Origin: Candidatus Coatesiibacteriota bacterium
GTDB taxonomy: Bacteria > Oederibacteriota > CAKKQC01
Length of the DNA: 8,052 bases
Direction of reading: 5' to 3'
Assembly: GCA_023265785.1 (NCBI GenBank)
Contig: JAHFSL010000094.1
Coordinates: forward strand, 1 to 8,052
Part shown: piece after piece, positions 5,452 to 8,052 of the stretch
Layout of the letters: the number at the start of each line of letters is the position of its first letter
Numbering within the stretch: the stretch's first letter is position 1
Made by a program: the position numbers and the translations under genes
Notes under the pieces: model-generated
Database searches by the model: none
What the model saw: the letters and a program-made list of their open reading frames with translations, nothing else
Told to the model about the DNA's origin: nothing

Positions 5452-6737
5452 ACGGCCTGCTGATCAAGGGCGGCCGGGTGATTGACCCCGCCTCAGGGAC
5501 GGACGGGGTGCGTGATGTCCTCATTGTGGATGGCAGGATCGCGGGAGTCGGGACAGGCCTCAAGGCCAACGGGGCCGCGGTGATTGACGCGAAAGGGCTC
5601 GTCGTGTCCCCGGGATTCGTGGACCTGCATGTCCACCTGCGCGAACCCGGCCAGGAGGGCAAGGAAACCATCGCCACCGGGACCCGGGCCGCCGCGAAAG
5701 GCGGTGTCACCTCACTGGCCTGCATGCCCAACACCGTGCCACCGCTGGACTCCCCGGCGCTCATCGGCCATGTCCTGCACAAGGCCGCGACGGAGGGCGT
5801 GGTCCGGGTCTACCCCGTGGGGTGCATCAGCCACGAGCGCAACGGCGAGGTCATGGCCGACCTGGCCGCCCTGCGGGAGGCGGGGGCCGTCGCATTCTCC
5901 GACGACGGAAATGCCGTCATGAACGCCCTGCTCACCCGCCGCGCCATGGTGAATGTGAAGGCGCTGGGGGTGCCCTATGTGGAGCATGCCGAGGACGAGC
6001 ACCTGCTGGATGGCGGCGTGATGCACGAGGGGCGCACTTCGCTCCGGCTGGGCCTGCCCGGCCGCACCTCGCTGGCCGAGGATGTCATCGTGGCCCGCGA
6101 CCTGATTCTGGCGGAGGCCGCCGGAGCCCATGTCCACATCGCCCACATCTCCTCGGCGGGTAGTGTGGCGCTGGTCCGGGACGCCCGTCGGCGGGGGATC
6201 CGGGCCACCGCCGAGGTGACCCCGCACCACCTCCTGCTGACCGACGAGGCCGTGGGAGAGTTCGATACCCGGTGCAAGGTGAACCCGCCCCTGCGCGATG
6301 AACCGCATCGGCAAGCGCTGATCGCCGGCGTGGTGGACGGCACCATCCAGGCCATCGCCACCGATCACGCCCCGCACGGGCCCCTCGACAAGGATGTCGA
6401 GTTCACCTCCGCGGCCTCCGGCATGGTCGGGCTGGAGACGCTCCTGCCGGTCTGCCTGGAGGCGCTGGTCCATCCCGGCCACCTCGACCTGCCCGGCCTG
6501 CTGGCGCGGCTCACGCACCTGCCCGCCCGCCTCTTCGACCTGCCCGGCGGCACGCTGGATGTCGGCGCCCCCGGCGACCTCTGCGTCTTCGATGAAAAGG
6601 CCGCGTGGGTGCTGGACGCCCGCACGCTGGCCTCGCGGAGCCACAACACGCCGTTTGACGGCCGGAAGCTCACCGGTCGCGTGGTCCACACCATCGTGGG
6701 CGGCCGCGTCATCGTGCGCGACGGGGCGCTGACATGA
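5448..6737 (+). CDS. pyrC: Dihydroorotase, class I
   Basis: A 429-residue amidohydrolase that cyclises N-carbamoyl-L-aspartate to dihydroorotate, the third step of UMP synthesis. Its length and motifs are those of class I zinc dihydroorotases: metal ligands His61 and His63 in VDLHVHLREPG, Asp153 in SDDGN, His180 in VEHAED, His233 in IAHISS, and catalytic Asp306 in ATDHAPHG. The substrate-binding MPNTVPPLD (93-101) is present. Because all ligands are there it should be an active enzyme, not one of the inactive DHOase homologues found with some ATCases. In Aquifex, class I DHOase and ATCase form a joint complex, so a complex with the PyrR-PyrB fusion is plausible but not shown. The ATG overlaps the pyrB stop (ATGA, 5448-5451), and its own stop overlaps carA in the same way, so translation is probably coupled. 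Confidence 0.95.
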   Translation: MNGLLIKGGRVIDPASGTDGVRDVLIVDGRIAGVGTGLKANGAAVIDAKGLVVSPGFVDLHVHLREPGQEGKETIATGTRAAAKGGVTSLACMPNTVPPLDSPALIGHVLHKAATEGVVRVYPVGCISHERNGEVMADLAALREAGAVAFSDDGNAVMNALLTRRAMVNVKALGVPYVEHAEDEHLLDGGVMHEGRTSLRLGLPGRTSLAEDVIVARDLILAEAAGAHVHIAHISSAGSVALVRDARRRGIRATAEVTPHHLLLTDEAVGEFDTRCKVNPPLRDEPHRQALIAGVVDGTIQAIATDHAPHGPLDKDVEFTSAASGMVGLETLLPVCLEALVHPGHLDLPGLLARLTHLPARLFDLPGGTLDVGAPGDLCVFDEKAAWVLDARTLASRSHNTPFDGRKLTGRVVHTIVGGRVIVRDGALT

Positions 6738-7966
6738 ACTCCAAGGACCAGCCGAAGCGGCCCGCCCGCCCTGCCGCGCCGCCGGTCGGACGGCGCAAGC
6801 CCGCCTGGTTGGCGCTGGAAGACGGGTCGGTGTTCGAAGGGCTCTCCTTCGGCGCCGAGGGCGATGCCGAAGGGGAGTGCGTCTTCAACACCAGCATGAC
6901 CGGGTATCAGGAGGTGCTGACGGACCCCTCGTACAAGGGCCAGATGGTGGTGATGACCGTGGCCCATGTCGGCAACTACGGGATCAACCCGGAGGATGGG
7001 GAATCGGACCGGGCGCATGTCGCCGGTTTTGTCGTCCGTGAGGCATGCGCCGAACCAAGCAACTGGCGCAGTCGTGAGGCCCTCCCCGCGTACCTGCGCC
7101 GGCACGGGATCGCCGGCATCGAGGGCGTGGACTCCCGCGCCCTGACCGCCCTGCTCCGGACCAAGGGCGCCCTGCGCGGGGTGATCTCCACCCGGGAGTC
7201 CAAGCGGGCGGCGCTGGTCACCCGGGCCCGGGCCGTCCCGCCCATCGAGGAGCGGGACCTGGTCCAGGAGGTCACCTGCTCCAAGCCCTACCCGTGGAAC
7301 GAGCCGGTGTCCGTCCCGGGCACCCGTGACCTGCACGGCGGCCAGACCCAGATCGAGTTCGGGACGAATGGCGCGGCCGGTGGGCCGTTCCATGTGGCGG
7401 TCGTGGACTGCGGCGTGAAGCGCAACATCCTCCGGTCGCTGGTCAGCCAGGGCTGTCGCGTGACCGTGGTCCCCGCGTTTTCGACGGCAGGGGAGATCCT
7501 CTCACACCACCCCGATGGAGTCGTCTTCTCGAACGGCCCCGGCGATCCCGAGCGCCTGCCGAAAATCGTGGAGGCTGTTCGCGGCTGTATCCGGCGGGTC
7601 CCGGTCTTCGGCATCTGCCTGGGGCATCAGGTGATCGGGCGCGCGCTGGGTGGCCGCACCTTCAAGCTCAAGTTCGGCCACCATGGGGGCAACCACCCCG
7701 TCCGGCACACTACGACAGGCAAGGTGGCCATCACGGTGCAGAACCACAACTTCGCGGTGGAAGCCTCCTCACTCCCGTCCGAGGCGGAAATCAGCCATCT
7801 GAACCTCAACGACGGCACCGTCGAGGGCCTGCGCCACCGCAACCTGCCCGTCTTCTCCGTCCAGTACCACCCGGAGGCGGCCCCCGGCCCCCACGACGCC
7901 GTCCCGCACTTCAAGGAGTTTGTCCGCATGATGGCCGCCGACCGCGGCCACCGGAAGAACACCTGA
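6734..7966 (+). CDS. carA: Carbamoyl-phosphate synthase small (glutaminase) subunit
   Basis: A 410-residue subunit that hydrolyses glutamine and passes ammonia to CarB for carbamoyl phosphate synthesis. The N-terminal CPSase small-chain domain (about 24-155) includes LEDGSVFEGLSFG, FNTSMTGYQEVLTDPSY and HVGNYGIN. The C-terminal class I glutamine amidotransferase domain (about 220-400) has SNGPGDP, nucleophile Cys295 in GICLGHQ, and His379 and Glu381 in QYHPEAAPGPHD, so the triad is complete. A Lys/Arg/Pro-rich extension of about 23 residues precedes the usual start of the family. The start is supported by the ATGA overlap with pyrC (6734-6737). The stop shares one base with the carB start. 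Together with pyrB and pyrC it supplies the first steps of the pathway; carbamoyl phosphate also serves arginine synthesis, so the position in a pyr operon suggests control by pyrimidines. Confidence 0.95.
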   Translation: MNSKDQPKRPARPAAPPVGRRKPAWLALEDGSVFEGLSFGAEGDAEGECVFNTSMTGYQEVLTDPSYKGQMVVMTVAHVGNYGINPEDGESDRAHVAGFVVREACAEPSNWRSREALPAYLRRHGIAGIEGVDSRALTALLRTKGALRGVISTRESKRAALVTRARAVPPIEERDLVQEVTCSKPYPWNEPVSVPGTRDLHGGQTQIEFGTNGAAGGPFHVAVVDCGVKRNILRSLVSQGCRVTVVPAFSTAGEILSHHPDGVVFSNGPGDPERLPKIVEAVRGCIRRVPVFGICLGHQVIGRALGGRTFKLKFGHHGGNHPVRHTTTGKVAITVQNHNFAVEASSLPSEAEISHLNLNDGTVEGLRHRNLPVFSVQYHPEAAPGPHDAVPHFKEFVRMMAADRGHRKNT

Positions 7967-8052
7967 TGCCACGGCGCACGGATATCGAGCGGATCCTCCT
8001 GATCGGGTCGGGCCCGATTGTGATCGGCCAGGCGTGCGAGTTCGACTATTCC
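7966..8052 (+). CDS. carB: Carbamoyl-phosphate synthase large subunit, N-terminal fragment (runs off the window)
   Basis: The first 29 codons are visible and open to the right edge. The residues after the start, ERILLIGSGPIVIGQACEFD, are the highly conserved N-terminus of CarB, the start of its first pre-ATP-grasp region. CarB uses ammonia from CarA, bicarbonate and two ATP to make carbamoyl phosphate. The ATG overlaps the carA TGA by one base (TGATG at 7964-7968), which fits tightly coupled synthesis of the two subunits. The rest of the gene (normally more than 1,000 codons) is outside the window. Confidence 0.93.
   Translation, partial: MPRRTDIERILLIGSGPIVIGQACEFDYS

Noticed and set aside
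5712..7393. Long minus-strand open frames (5712-6689 and 6365-7393)
   Set aside because: They are antisense to pyrC and carA. Both are explained by high GC and absence of stops, and their translations show no known motif.

Overview
The window is GC-rich, densely packed bacterial DNA. A Pal-type peptidoglycan-binding lipoprotein points to a Gram-negative (diderm) organism. A PyrR-type pyrimidine regulator heads a pyrB-pyrC-carA-carB operon, and there is a CarF/PEDS1-type plasmalogen desaturase. I cannot fix the phylum from this window. I see no mobile elements, tRNA or rRNA genes, or CRISPR arrays.

Layout. (1) Positions 1-241, plus strand: the 3' end of a rhodanese-domain gene, most likely a MoeB/ThiF-rhodanese fusion for sulfur transfer. 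(2) Positions 255-3819, minus strand: an operon-like run that reads, in its own direction, CarF/PEDS1-like desaturase (split in two by an in-frame TAG), multi-spanning GT-C-like membrane protein, Pal/OmpA lipoprotein, papain-fold (C1) cysteine peptidase. It looks like a cell-envelope and lipid cluster. (3) Positions 3820-3933: a divergent intergenic region with a good sigma70-type promoter for the plus strand, a perfect inverted repeat around its -35 box, and an RNA hairpin that matches the PyrR-binding consensus and can pair across the Shine-Dalgarno sequence. (4) Positions 3934-8052, plus strand: a de novo UMP operon coding for a single-polypeptide PyrR-PyrB fusion, then pyrC, carA and the start of carB. 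Junctions overlap by 4, 4 and 1 nt.

The most notable system is the head of the pyrimidine operon. The regulator PyrR is fused in frame to aspartate carbamoyltransferase. The short leader in front of it (about 50 nt) carries a textbook PyrR-binding hairpin whose lower stem contains the ribosome binding site, and I see no terminator. Together these suggest that the fused enzyme represses translation of its own mRNA in response to pyrimidine nucleotides, and that the effect spreads to pyrC, carA and carB through overlapping stop and start codons. The pathway genes in the window cover carbamoyl phosphate synthesis (CarA, CarB), carbamoyl aspartate (PyrB) and dihydroorotate (PyrC), the same steps that animals gather in the CAD protein.

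The second notable point is the TAG codon inside the CarF/PEDS1 homologue. Reading through it gives a gapless match to the family, so it looks like a recent nonsense change, a recoding event or an assembly error rather than two real genes.
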